From the NCBI GenBank assembly GCA_004524445.1, contig SDNP01000022.1, positions 1 through 52,756 of the forward strand: a stretch of 52,756 bases of DNA. The letters run 5' to 3'. This document shows positions 43,270 through 52,051 of this stretch, in pieces; position 1 is the first letter of the stretch; every line of letters starts with the position of its first letter. This stretch comes from Candidatus Thorarchaeota archaeon. Lineage in GTDB: Archaea > Asgardarchaeota > Thorarchaeia > Thorarchaeales > Thorarchaeaceae. A model generated the notes under the pieces. The model saw only the letters and a list, made by a program, of their open reading frames with translations. It searched no databases and was not told where the DNA came from. The translations under genes were made by a program, and so were the position numbers.

Positions 43270-44307
43270 ATGAGGTGGGACCGACCAGTGAGTATCGACA
43301 TTCTAGCAGAAGGATCACAAATCCTCAATTCGTCACATGAGGAACTAACTACATGGATGCGCAAAGCATTCCATAAACGCCGTGAAGTGTTCGGCTCAGA
43401 CTTGTTTTGTTTTAGTCCAACAGGTTATCCGTATGAAATAGATTCTCACACTCAAAAGAATCCACATAATTTCGTTTCATTAAGTATCACTGGTATAGGA
43501 TGTGCCCTTAGCTGTGAACATTGTAAGGGAAAATTACTCCAAGGCATGGAATCAACACCATCACCAGAAACACTGTTCTCAAAATGCCAGGAAATAAAGA
43601 AACGTGGCGGCGAGGGCGTCTTGATTAGCGGTGGTTCAGATTCCCAAGGCCATGTGCCGCTTGCCCCGTTCCTGAGCACCATTGCGAGGATAAAAAGTGA
43701 ACTTGCCCTCAAGGTAGTGGTCCACACCGGTCTTGTTTCACCTGATGTCGCCAGTGGTCTCGCAGAAACAGATATTGATGCTGCGATGTTGGATGTCATT
43801 GGCAGTGATGAGGTAGCGATGAAGGTCTACCATCTTGACAACGGAGTTGCGGATATAGAGCGTTCCATTGATTTATTGATTGAAAGTGGAATTCCAATCG
43901 CACCTCATATCCTGATAGGTCTCAACTATGGAAAATTAGGGGGAGAGCTTGAGGCATTAGCAATGATTGCAGGAAAGAATCCCGCGGCAGTGGTTTTTAT
44001 CATTCTTAATCCTCTTAGAAAGACTCCTATGGAAAATGTGAAACCTCCATCTCCGGAGGTAGTAGGTAAGGTCTTGACAATTGCTCGTCACGGCCTTCCA
44101 AAAACTCCCTTGCTTCTCGGTTGTGCACGCCCAATGGGTGAACACAAGATTCAGTCCGATAAGTATGCAATTCAAACTGGAATTAATGGGATTGCGTACA
44201 TTAGTCAAGAAGGGGTTGACTTTTCCCGAGAAATGGGACTTAAGCCGATTTTCAGTGATACATGCTGTAGTCTAGCGCCAGTTATGATTGGTAAAACCTC
44301 AGCCTAA
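43270..44307 (+). CDS. Radical SAM protein
   Basis: A 345-residue enzyme with a radical SAM motif C78-x3-C82-x2-C85 (CALSCEHCKG), a GGE-like segment (GGEGVLISGG) and a barrel following. CCSL near the end gives possible auxiliary cluster ligands (DTCCSL). The layout (FSPTGYPYEI and IGLNYGKL) recalls the biotin-synthase/lipoyl-synthase-like archaeal group (LipS-type), but I cannot assign it firmly. Start: ATG 43270 lies near the predicted transcription start; GTG 43288, with GAGGTGG upstream, is an alternative. It is divergent from acdA and overlaps the convergent membrane gene by 26 bases. Confidence 0.8.
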   Translation: MRWDRPVSIDILAEGSQILNSSHEELTTWMRKAFHKRREVFGSDLFCFSPTGYPYEIDSHTQKNPHNFVSLSITGIGCALSCEHCKGKLLQGMESTPSPETLFSKCQEIKKRGGEGVLISGGSDSQGHVPLAPFLSTIARIKSELALKVVVHTGLVSPDVASGLAETDIDAAMLDVIGSDEVAMKVYHLDNGVADIERSIDLLIESGIPIAPHILIGLNYGKLGGELEALAMIAGKNPAAVVFIILNPLRKTPMENVKPPSPEVVGKVLTIARHGLPKTPLLLGCARPMGEHKIQSDKYAIQTGINGIAYISQEGVDFSREMGLKPIFSDTCCSLAPVMIGKTSA

Positions 44308-44872
44308 GCAGCCTTGCAATCTCGTAGCCTGCATCAAATATCCAAAGACCTATTGCAGATAGGAAAAACCCTGGCCATGGAATAGACAAGAGAAGTGCAC
44401 TAATCTTCATTGTCATTCGATAGCTGAAAAAACGATATGCTCTCGGACTCACTCTCTCATCGGCCCAATCATTTCCCTTCTCATCTAGTATTGCGGCTAG
44501 CATTAGCGCAATTAGCAGGGCACTCCAATCTAGCCAATCTGTGACAGGTGGAATTCCCAGCAGAAGAAGTACAGCTGCGATTGCTGCAAAACCAGCCAAA
44601 AACTCTCGGCGATTGACTTTTCCCGAAAGAATTACACCTATCACAATCGCAGTTAGCAATACAAAATGCCATTCGCTATTCGCCATCAATATTCCAAACA
44701 AAGCGCCAGATACTGCCAAAGGTATCCAAGATAAACTGGATCGGTGTAATTCATCAAGTAAATCGTCTCCAATCTTCAATGTGAGCCCTGCAAAGAAATA
44801 GAGTATGAAATAGGCTAGTAAATCAACCATTGAAACCGACCACACATCGATATTGAATATCCCCTCTATCAA
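44282..44872 (-). CDS. Integral membrane protein of unknown function
   Basis: A 196-residue protein with about five hydrophobic segments. Two acidic motifs, KIGDDLLDE near residue 36 and LDEKGNDWADE near residue 130, sit between helices and recall the DDxxD-type motifs of UbiA or CDP-alcohol transferases, but the spacing is unlike any family I can name. The frame opens with TTG at 44872; ATG 44830 is an alternative. Not in an obvious operon. Confidence 0.65.
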   Translation of the reverse strand: MIEGIFNIDVWSVSMVDLLAYFILYFFAGLTLKIGDDLLDELHRSSLSWIPLAVSGALFGILMANSEWHFVLLTAIVIGVILSGKVNRREFLAGFAAIAAVLLLLGIPPVTDWLDWSALLIALMLAAILDEKGNDWADERVSPRAYRFFSYRMTMKISALLLSIPWPGFFLSAIGLWIFDAGYEIARLLRLRFYQS

Positions 44873-45108
44873 AATAGAGAGAACCCCAAGTTATACACTG
44901 CTTCTGCGTGAGTAACGCCAAGGTGCAAAGATTACCCAGATATGATCTCCTCAGACTAACTATGATTCGTCATTGGACAGCTGTCCTAGGATAGCCAACA
45001 TCATCATCGGAGTGAATCAATCCAGATAAATCAGGACTGCTTGTGAATATATACTCTCCTCAATGTGAAACTGTTTTTCATTGTCATACCAAGTAGAGGG
45101 GTCATCCG

Positions 45109-45393
45109 CTATTCGATGCGGACTTGTGTGCCGATTGCTTGTCCAGGGAGATTCGTTCTGAATTTGGCACGTACGGCGCCACTATTTCCATGGACTCCCA
45201 GAATCTTTCCTAGAATCTCCTTGCCCGAGTCTGAAATCCACTTCACTTTGTTGCTAACGAGGGTTGCTGCAGTTGACCTATCATCAATTCCATCAAATAT
45301 GAGGATTACTTGATTTGTATGCTGCTTGTGTTTTCCTCTTCTATAGCTTGTGACAATGCCTTTGCGACCTTTAATCACTTTGTCATCTGACAT
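45109..45393 (-). CDS. rpl35ae: 50S ribosomal protein L35Ae
   Basis: A 94-residue archaeal/eukaryotic ribosomal protein. The core GRKGIVTSYRRGKHKQHTNQ and the end RTNLPGQAIGTQVRIE fit L35Ae, including the PG-x-x-IG-x-x-V terminal motif. ATG 45393 is preferred because GAGGGA lies six bases upstream and the length then matches the family; an upstream GTG at 45426 would add eleven residues. It lies 82 bases after a membrane protein gene on the same strand. Confidence 0.93.
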   Translation of the reverse strand: MSDDKVIKGRKGIVTSYRRGKHKQHTNQVILIFDGIDDRSTAATLVSNKVKWISDSGKEILGKILGVHGNSGAVRAKFRTNLPGQAIGTQVRIE

Positions 45394-45475
45394 TAGTAAT
45401 CCCTCGTATGTGCGATTCTCGTTCACGCCTCGAATTTGTCATATAAGACTTGCGAAGTAACAGCGAATATTCTAT

Positions 45476-46108
45476 TCATTGAATATCGGGGCCAACGTCT
45501 CCTGGGGTGGTGTCTTGCGTGGATTGATAGACTGCCCCCGATGGCTGGGCTGCTTCTTTTTGCATCTCCATGAGAACGTCTCTGACTGAGTACCCAATGG
45601 GATCTGCTCTTTGAGAAATCTTGTAGAGAGCAAACCAATCTCTTCCATCTCCCTCCGGTCCCTCTCCTTTGAGGCCGTCAATGATTTCTCGGGCTTTGTC
45701 AATCTTGTGTTCAGCACTCTCCATTTTATCTACAATCTGGTTCTCCTTTGCAAGTAGCTTCCTGACTCTGTAAGTAACCTGAAGTGAACTCAAAGAGGAA
45801 AGAATTACCACAAAGATGATTATTGGCAAGTAGTTCCAGAATGCACTAATGCCCTCCGTGAAGTAGAGCAAAAATGCAATAGCTATAACCAAGATGATCT
45901 CAAAAATCACGGCATCTGCAAGTGCATTACCCAGTTTCGAAATCGTCCACTGATAGTATCTTGAGAATCTACCGCTTGGGCTTCGAAAGCTAGTCAAATC
46001 TGCAATATACTCCTTTCTTCCTTTTCTTGTAGTCCAAAGCCAAACCATCTGAACAAATAGGGCTGTTATTATGATAAAGAAGGAGGTCATGCCAAACATT
46101 GATTGCAT
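45476..46108 (-). CDS. Membrane protein with coiled-coil segment
   Basis: A 210-residue protein. Hydrophobic helices are near residues 5-25, 66-85 and 92-112. A charged coiled-coil (KENQIVDKMESAEHKIDKAREI) and a Pro/Gln-rich tail follow, in the cytoplasm. I do not recognise it; an EMC3/DUF106-like protein was considered because of the helix plus coiled-coil order, but its motifs are missing. It precedes the L35Ae gene. Confidence 0.68.
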   Translation of the reverse strand: MQSMFGMTSFFIIITALFVQMVWLWTTRKGRKEYIADLTSFRSPSGRFSRYYQWTISKLGNALADAVIFEIILVIAIAFLLYFTEGISAFWNYLPIIIFVVILSSLSSLQVTYRVRKLLAKENQIVDKMESAEHKIDKAREIIDGLKGEGPEGDGRDWFALYKISQRADPIGYSVRDVLMEMQKEAAQPSGAVYQSTQDTTPGDVGPDIQ

Positions 46109-46120
46109 AATTCATTCAGG

Positions 46121-46360
46121 TCAGGCTTCCTGTTTTAAGCTTGTGGAACCCCCCTTTAGCCGCATCCCGTTTACTTTCGGCAATCCCCCCTCTTCATAAT
46201 CGTTCTCTCTAACATACTTTGTGTATCCAAAACGCTGAATCGATATCATGCTGTAGCCCACATAGAATTCTTTAGATGCGTGGGTCTGGGCCTGACCCTC
46301 CCGGAATGTTCCCGGACTCACGCCAATACTTCTTTCTAACCTTACAGAATAACTTATCAT
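46121..46360 (-). CDS. Doubtful small CDS upstream of membrane protein gene
   Basis: An open frame of 79 codons from ATG 46360 to a stop at 46121, just before the membrane protein gene on the same strand. It has a normal amino-acid mix (GVSPGTFREGQAQTHASKEF). Against it: no clear ribosome site, and its start lies in the presumed promoter of dys. It may be chance. Confidence 0.2.
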   Translation of the reverse strand: MISYSVRLERSIGVSPGTFREGQAQTHASKEFYVGYSMISIQRFGYTKYVRENDYEEGGLPKVNGMRLKGGSTSLKQEA

Positions 46361-46381
46361 GGACAAGAGAGGGCAGAATCT

Positions 46382-47311
46382 GTGGTGACTGAATTGGACC
46401 GAGTTATTCACATAGACTGCAATCAAGTCAAGTCTCCGAGGGATTTAGTTGATGCAATGCACTCTGTGGGTGTGCTTGGTGCGGGACGACTGGGTCGAGC
46501 CGCAGCAATAACCCGCGCCATGCTAACTGACGCCGACTGTTTTACCTTCCTATCTCTCGCAGGCCCGATGGTTCCTGGAGGCCTTCGTCAAGTCATCAGA
46601 GATTTGGTAGAAGAAGGCCTAATTGATGCAGTCATAACAAGCGGTGCAAACATTGTTCATGACTTGATTGAGGCTTACGGTGGAGCTCATTATCGAACTC
46701 CTCCCGAAAAGACTGAGCTTGACCTTAGACGTTCTGGACTGGGAAGAATTGCTGACATCTTTGTAAAGGAAAAAGACTTTGAAACTTTCGAGAAGGAAAC
46801 ATATAGATTCTTAGACACATTGGATGAGGAGTTGAGGACTACTCTCTCACCCAGCGAATTCCTTCAGAGGCTTGGCAAATCTATTGAGGATCCGAATTCG
46901 ATACTGTTCGAAGCTGCAAAGAAGGAGGTCCCCATCTTCTCCCCTGGCTTGATGGACTCTATGCTCGGTTTTCATCTCTACACCTATAGCACAATGAAAA
47001 CCCTATCACTGGACTTTGTCAAGGACTTGCGAATACTAGGAGCAATGGTTACAAAAGCAAACCGAACTGGGGCAATAATTCTGGGTGGAGGTCTCACCAA
47101 GCACTTCACTATGGGCAGCAATATCCTGCGCGGTGGTCTGGACTTGGCAATTCAGATAACGCTTGATAGACCGGAAGGGGGCAGCCTAAGTGGTGCTCCG
47201 CTTAAGGAAGGTGTGTCTTGGCGGAAAGTGCAGGAGAAGGCCAGTTTTGAAACTGTAATAGGCGATGCCACCATCATTTTCCCGCTACTTGTGATGGCAG
47301 CGACCGATTGA
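46382..47311 (+). CDS. dys: Deoxyhypusine synthase
   Basis: A 309-residue enzyme that transfers a butylamine group from spermidine to a lysine of aIF5A. Segments SGANIVHDLIEAYGG, NRTGAIILGGGLTKHF and GSLSGAPLKEGVSWRKV are typical. The catalytic lysine is K282 (VSWRK). The NAD site residues are in place. It starts with GTG and a leaderless mRNA is likely, given aataactta about 30 bases upstream. aIF5A is not in the window. Confidence 0.94.
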   Translation: MVTELDRVIHIDCNQVKSPRDLVDAMHSVGVLGAGRLGRAAAITRAMLTDADCFTFLSLAGPMVPGGLRQVIRDLVEEGLIDAVITSGANIVHDLIEAYGGAHYRTPPEKTELDLRRSGLGRIADIFVKEKDFETFEKETYRFLDTLDEELRTTLSPSEFLQRLGKSIEDPNSILFEAAKKEVPIFSPGLMDSMLGFHLYTYSTMKTLSLDFVKDLRILGAMVTKANRTGAIILGGGLTKHFTMGSNILRGGLDLAIQITLDRPEGGSLSGAPLKEGVSWRKVQEKASFETVIGDATIIFPLLVMAATD

Positions 47312-47404
47312 TTTCGCCCTAATTCTCATAGACTTATGCTATACCAATGCACTCACCAGATTAATTAAATATAGTTAATTACATTATACTTGTACGGTGG
47401 TCCT

Positions 47405-47794
47405 ATGACCGAAATACCGTACAGAAAAAACACAGTGTACTTTCAATACTATGTCAACGACTTCAATCGTGCCAAAAAGTTCTACGAGCATATTCTTGGG
47501 CTGGAGAAGTGTTGGGATGGTGGTGAAGAGATTGGATGGGCAGAATTTGAATTACCCCTTAAGGGCGCGAGGCTGGGTTTAAACCTTCGAAAAAACCAAG
47601 ATATCGAAAAAGGTTCGGGCGTTCTTACACTGCAAGTAGAAGACATTGAAGATGCAAAAAAGAACCTTGACAAAAAGGGGATTGAAACAAGTGACATCGT
47701 GGATATGACCGACCTGATCACATATTTCAATATTCATGACACGGAGGGGAATCCGATTCAATTTGTGGCTGATCCCCGTGTGAAGAGCGAGTAA
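47405..47794 (+). CDS. VOC-superfamily (glyoxalase/dioxygenase-like) protein
   Basis: A 129-residue protein with two beta-alpha-beta-beta-beta halves. FQYYVNDFNRAKKFYEHILGLE marks the first half and LQVEDIEDAKKNLDKKGIE the second, ending with DTEGNPIQFVADP. The metal-binding His of glyoxalase I is not at the usual first-strand place (Y/Q instead), so the function is open. ATG 47405 is preferred, with GGTGG upstream, to a TTG at 47390. Confidence 0.82.
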   Translation: MTEIPYRKNTVYFQYYVNDFNRAKKFYEHILGLEKCWDGGEEIGWAEFELPLKGARLGLNLRKNQDIEKGSGVLTLQVEDIEDAKKNLDKKGIETSDIVDMTDLITYFNIHDTEGNPIQFVADPRVKSE

Positions 47795-47879
47795 GCCAAT
47801 CCCATGAGCAATTACAGGATATTGTACAAGACGAGAACCTTTTCTATCTGTTTAACCTGCATTTTCCTGTGAAGAATTC

Positions 47880-49307
47880 ATGCCAGAGGTTTCATCGCTA
47901 AAATCTCAACTCGTCGAGATTGTGGGTGCAAAATACGTCACAGATGAATTGTGCGATAGACTAGTCTACGCAAAAGACTACTCCATAGAAGGATTGTCCA
48001 GTGACTATACTCCGGACATAGTCGTCAAGCCTGGAAGTACAGATGAGATAGTACGAATCGTAAAGCTCGCCAATGATACTGACACTCCAATCTATACTTG
48101 GGGTGCTGGTACAAGCATGTCCGGCAATCCCTTAGCTGTTGAACACGGTATAGTTCTTGATATGAAGCGAACGAATCGAATTCTAGACATTGATACTGCA
48201 AATCTATCCATTTCTGTGGAGGCTGGGGTGACCATGGACGAGGCTTATCATGCCGCACGCGAGGCAGGAGTGTTTTTTACACACCATCCCGAGAGTAGCC
48301 TCTCATCGACTATTGGGGGCGCACTGAGTTGTATGGGTATCAGCATCTATGGAGCTAAATACGGGTATGCCTTTGATCAGGTTCTTGGACTTGAAGTTGT
48401 ACTAGGAACCGGAGAGGTTATCACAATTGGTGGAGAAGCCTACCTCTCTATCGCAAGTCATAATCTGATGAACCTCTTTCTTGGTGCGGAGGGCACCTTA
48501 GGAATTATTACCAAAGCTATACTGAAGGTATACCCACCTCCAGCAATGAGAAGACATGTGAGCATTGGTTTTCCAGATGTCCAACATGCCATGGCTGCCT
48601 GCAAACGCATTCATTCAGCAGGCTGCTGGCCCGAAACTGTCTATGGGTTTGATAGAAAATCTCTCATTCAATATATGGAACGAGAATCCACACCAGTCCC
48701 AGATGATGTTCGTTTCGCCTTTTTGTTTGGGTACTCCGGAGACCCTGATATTGTTGAGACCGGATTAGATGTGATCATCCGCTGCGCAAGCGAACACGGA
48801 GGTCAGCAGCTTCCAACAGCACTCACCAAGATGTGGTGGGAGTCCGTAAACATCACGAGAGAAACCTTTGACAAGAGTAACTTCGCTCTATCACATACCG
48901 AATATGAACCAGATCTCATTGATGCGTGTGTTCCTCTAAGCAAATTCCAAGAGTTCACCGAGTATTATGAAAAGCTAAAAGTGGAATTCGGATGGGATGA
49001 CCGGAATTTCGGTACATTCATTGTCGCGGCTCCTCGTGGTCCTATCCCCTTTGCTATCTACTTCAGTGTCCCTATTGATACTCGACTAGGGGATGAAGTC
49101 GACAAATGGTTTGAATTCAAGAAAAGAATGTATCAGAAATCTATCGAGATTGGTGGAGGGCTCTCAGAGGCCAACGGTATGGGCCTTCGGTCCGGGCCCT
49201 GGGCAAAGGAATATCTGGGAAATGCCTGGCGTCTGCTTAAGGGAATCAAAGGCGTGGTCGACCCAAATGATATTCTGAACCGTAATAATAGGGGGTTTGA
49301 CCAATGA
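47880..49307 (+). CDS. FAD-linked 2-hydroxyacid oxidoreductase (GlcD/lactate dehydrogenase-like)
   Basis: A 475-residue flavoprotein of the FAD-binding type 4 / GlcD family. The PP-loop region (PDIVVKPGSTDEIVRIVKLAN, in part), GAGTSMSGNPLAVEHGIVLDM and a segment GAEGTLGIITKAILK are typical. It would oxidise glycolate, D-lactate or another 2-hydroxyacid. The ATG overlap with the Fe-S gene downstream (ATGA at 49304) couples the two. GlcE is missing, so this is a two-subunit arrangement. Confidence 0.9.
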   Translation: MPEVSSLKSQLVEIVGAKYVTDELCDRLVYAKDYSIEGLSSDYTPDIVVKPGSTDEIVRIVKLANDTDTPIYTWGAGTSMSGNPLAVEHGIVLDMKRTNRILDIDTANLSISVEAGVTMDEAYHAAREAGVFFTHHPESSLSSTIGGALSCMGISIYGAKYGYAFDQVLGLEVVLGTGEVITIGGEAYLSIASHNLMNLFLGAEGTLGIITKAILKVYPPPAMRRHVSIGFPDVQHAMAACKRIHSAGCWPETVYGFDRKSLIQYMERESTPVPDDVRFAFLFGYSGDPDIVETGLDVIIRCASEHGGQQLPTALTKMWWESVNITRETFDKSNFALSHTEYEPDLIDACVPLSKFQEFTEYYEKLKVEFGWDDRNFGTFIVAAPRGPIPFAIYFSVPIDTRLGDEVDKWFEFKKRMYQKSIEIGGGLSEANGMGLRSGPWAKEYLGNAWRLLKGIKGVVDPNDILNRNNRGFDQ

Positions 49308-50464
49308 CCAATCCGTTGAGAGAGTACGAGGACTGGGCCAGGGCATGTATGCATGTACGCTGCGGTCTTTGCAGAGAAAATTGTGCGGCATATCGTCAAT
49401 TTGAGATGGATAGCTACTCACCCAAAGGGCGAATCACGATGCTACACCATTGGTTAGAAGGCACCTTACAGCCAAGTCAGGAGATGTCTGAAAGAGTACA
49501 TGCATGTACAGGCTGTGGCCTGTGTGACTTAGCTTGTGGGTATCCCCAAAGTGAGGCAATACAGAGCATGAAGAACCAGCTCTTTGAGGCGGGGTACGGA
49601 CCTCCCTCATCATATGCAAAAATCATTGAGAATGCTCATCAGACCGGTAATCCATATGGGGAATCTAATCAATCAGCGACTGAGTTCCTGTCAGCGCAAC
49701 CCGAATCTCAATCAACCGGTATGGAACGTCTATACTTCATTGGATGCACTGAACTGTATCGCGAGAGAGAACAAGTTGAGAATGTACTTCGCATTCTACG
49801 AAAAGCAAATGTTTCATTCGGCCTCCTATCAGAGAATTTCTGTTGTGGTTCTCCTATCTACCGCGTGGGTGATGTGGGTCATGCAAAGCATCATGCAGGC
49901 CAATTGGTTGAACAACTAGTGGAGAGGGGCACAAAAGAAATCATCATTTCTTGTTCGGGATGCTTCAGCATGTTTTCCAATATCTATGAAGACCTCATTG
50001 TAGAACTCCCATCGCTGCAATTCATTCACATTACAGAGGTTCTCGATGAATTAGTGAGGACTGGGGAATTGAATCTTGGAAAAATAGAGAAAGTCGTGAC
50101 TTATCATGATCCCTGCCATCTGGGCAGACACTCAGGCATTTATGAAGAACCCAGAAACGTGATCGAGGCAATTCCTGGTGTAACTCTGGTGGAAATGGAA
50201 TGGAGCGGGAAATTCTCCCATTGCTGTGGTGCAGGAGGCGGTCTGAAGGCTGGACGGGCTGACGATGCTGTCGCTTTAGGCGCCATGAGAGTACGAGAGG
50301 CAGAAGAAACCGGTGCCCAGATACTAGTCACATCATGTCCATTTTGCCTAAGAAACCTCCGCGATGGAGCAGAATCCATCAAATCCGATATTGAGATCAG
50401 TTCTGTAGTATCTCTCTTGATGAGTTCTATGACCAACTATCAGGAGGGAAGGATGCTCAACTAG
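49304..50464 (+). CDS. Fe-S oxidoreductase with CCG domains (GlcF/HdrD-like)
   Basis: A 386-residue partner of the flavoprotein. A ferredoxin domain holds two [4Fe-4S] motifs (CGLCRENC near residues 20-27 and CTGCGLCDLAC near 67-77). Two CCG domains follow: NFCCGSPIYRVGD with CSGCFSMF, and PCHLGRHSG with CCGAGGG. It passes electrons from the FAD subunit to an unknown acceptor, perhaps a disulfide as in HdrD. Its second half is clearly related to the C-terminal half of the TfrB-like protein at 20494. Confidence 0.92.
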   Translation: MTNPLREYEDWARACMHVRCGLCRENCAAYRQFEMDSYSPKGRITMLHHWLEGTLQPSQEMSERVHACTGCGLCDLACGYPQSEAIQSMKNQLFEAGYGPPSSYAKIIENAHQTGNPYGESNQSATEFLSAQPESQSTGMERLYFIGCTELYREREQVENVLRILRKANVSFGLLSENFCCGSPIYRVGDVGHAKHHAGQLVEQLVERGTKEIIISCSGCFSMFSNIYEDLIVELPSLQFIHITEVLDELVRTGELNLGKIEKVVTYHDPCHLGRHSGIYEEPRNVIEAIPGVTLVEMEWSGKFSHCCGAGGGLKAGRADDAVALGAMRVREAEETGAQILVTSCPFCLRNLRDGAESIKSDIEISSVVSLLMSSMTNYQEGRMLN

Positions 50465-50829
50465 TTTTCTTTCTTGCTCTTCGCAGCAGTCTTCCTGAGA
50501 ATAGCTTTAACCGTATCAATTGGCAAATCTTCAAACCTCTTAAATCGGATGCAGCTGTTTCCAACATTCAGATATCCGAAAGAATTGATGTTTTTGTCAA
50601 CTTCCTCGCTATCAAGATAGAGACTGACGTAGAGCTTTTGCGATTCAAATGCGCAAATCATTTCGTCACCTACATGATAGCTTGGCATCCGGTAATGCAT
50701 GTTCTCCTCCGCCTCAGGGATCGTATCCCTAACAAGATTTCGAAGTTTCTCAAGAATCTCTCTTCGATTCTCCCGTAATCTTGAGATATAGTGGTCTACC
50801 TCTTTGCTGCTACCTTCTCTCTTCTTCAT
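50461..50829 (-). CDS. DUF1801 (YdhG-like) domain protein
   Basis: A 122-residue single-domain protein of the DUF1801/YdhG type (SRP/iron-chaperone-like fold). HYISRLRENRREILEKLRNLVRDTIPEAEENM (in part), MPSYHVGDEMICAFESQK and CIRFKRFEDLP fit the family, followed by a short basic tail. It overlaps the convergent GlcF-like gene by four bases. Function is not established. Confidence 0.82.
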   Translation of the reverse strand: MKKREGSSKEVDHYISRLRENRREILEKLRNLVRDTIPEAEENMHYRMPSYHVGDEMICAFESQKLYVSLYLDSEEVDKNINSFGYLNVGNSCIRFKRFEDLPIDTVKAILRKTAAKSKKEN

Positions 50830-51251
50830 GGATAAATATTGGATTTTCCACCTTTCAACCCTTGCTATTTGCCATAGGATTAATTAGAATGCACGATTGT
50901 ATGAATCAGCTCTTGAAACCTTGAATAGTTCAACTGGGACGTGCAGCGAGGAATTGGATCAAAAGAGAGAGAGCAAATCCAAACAGCGCATGGGTTTTGG
51001 CATGTCACGATATCATATGTTTGGTCTGGCGTTCATCATTCTCTACGGGACAATAGAGAGTCTATAGTACTCTATCGAAGCTAAAAAGATCCTGCAGAAT
51101 ACTACCGATTTGTCGAAAATAGCGAACGTCGCTTCCTGCCCTCCTGCAATTAGAGCCGAGAGGACGGCTTAAGAGGATACAAAGCTCTATTTGTCGGAAG
51201 AATAATTCCTATTTGATTATTTCAATAAAAATGTCTAGGTGATCAATTGAT
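50830..51251. other. Gene-poor intergenic region
   Basis: About 420 bases with no convincing gene. It contains a short frame (ATG near 50989, 25 codons, hydrophobic centre) without a ribosome site, which I do not call. The promoter of the DUF1801 gene and of the membrane protein at 51252 must lie here; the latter has GGTGAT before its ATG. Confidence 0.45.
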
Positions 51252-51752
51252 ATGGGTAAAGGGGAATCCAGCTTCAACATTTCCACCCACAACATCCTCA
51301 TCCTGTTGCTGATATTCCTTCTAGCTCCACATTCGTTGAGTGTTGAATTCCTATCCTTGGTTGACAATTATCGGACCAGTATTTCATTGGTGGCAGTAGT
51401 CTGGACAATCACGTACTCCTATGGAAGTCGCCTATCGGGTCCATTCTCACGGCTCGTTCTGCTTCTACCAACAATTATGCAAACCGCATTGAGTGCAGTG
51501 TCAATAATCTCGGGCCTCTTCGTATTCTGGGTGTTTTACTGTCGTACTCGGGAAAACCACAGAACGAGAACCGTGTTGTTTGCGGCTCTCATCATATTAT
51601 TGATTTATCTAGCATTTTCATACCGTCTAGATGGCTGGGCTGGGATGGATGCCTTTCCATTTCCGATTCTTCAGCTACTAACCTACCTTGTTGCTCGAAG
51701 GTGGCAATCCAGAAGCGAGCATCAGTCACCATCTGGTTCGGAAGAGTCGTAA
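51252..51752 (+). CDS. Hypothetical membrane protein
   Basis: A 166-residue protein with about four or five hydrophobic segments (around 12-30, 38-56, 65-95, 105-120, 127-147) and a polar Ser-rich C-terminus. GGTGAT lies upstream at a spacing of about eight. No family recognised. Its 3' end overlaps the convergent small membrane gene by 31 bases. Confidence 0.6.
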   Translation: MGKGESSFNISTHNILILLLIFLLAPHSLSVEFLSLVDNYRTSISLVAVVWTITYSYGSRLSGPFSRLVLLLPTIMQTALSAVSIISGLFVFWVFYCRTRENHRTRTVLFAALIILLIYLAFSYRLDGWAGMDAFPFPILQLLTYLVARRWQSRSEHQSPSGSEES

Positions 51753-52051
51753 TCAACCGCCGTATCCGCGGCCCATGCACCAAGAATCAGCGGAAAGATG
51801 TAAAAGGCCGCTAAGGGTCCGAACGGGAACAAGAGAAAGAAGACAATATAAAACGGCCAGGATGGAAATACAATGCAAAATACTGTTTGGACCATGACAT
51901 AGAAGTCAATTCCGACAACCATCCATTGCTTATAGCTTTTCTGTATATTCAACTTCTTGGCTATTGCCATACCTGTGAAGCCGGAAATTGATCCGACGAG
52001 GGGCCCCAACGCCATGAGTAGGAATGGTTCAAGAGAAAAAGGAAAACTCAA
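51722..52051 (-). CDS. Small membrane protein, tandem paralogue B
   Basis: A 109-residue protein with three hydrophobic segments. It shares with the gene upstream the pattern LxGSxSGFxGMxIAKKxNxQKxYxxW at the N-terminus and FPLILGAxAAD near the end, so they are paralogues. Starts with TTG, whose TTGA overlaps the upstream stop. It is followed by a convergent overlap with 51252-51752. Confidence 0.68.
   Translation of the reverse strand: MSFPFSLEPFLLMALGPLVGSISGFTGMAIAKKLNIQKSYKQWMVVGIDFYVMVQTVFCIVFPSWPFYIVFFLLFPFGPLAAFYIFPLILGAWAADTAVDYDSSEPDGD

Noticed and set aside
45476..46108. EMC3/DUF106 insertase
   Set aside because: Helix and coiled-coil order is vaguely similar, but the conserved motifs and helix spacing are not present.
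50989..51066. 25-codon hydrophobic frame in the intergenic region
   Set aside because: No ribosome site and too short to support; unlike the 18286 peptide it lacks a clear start signal.
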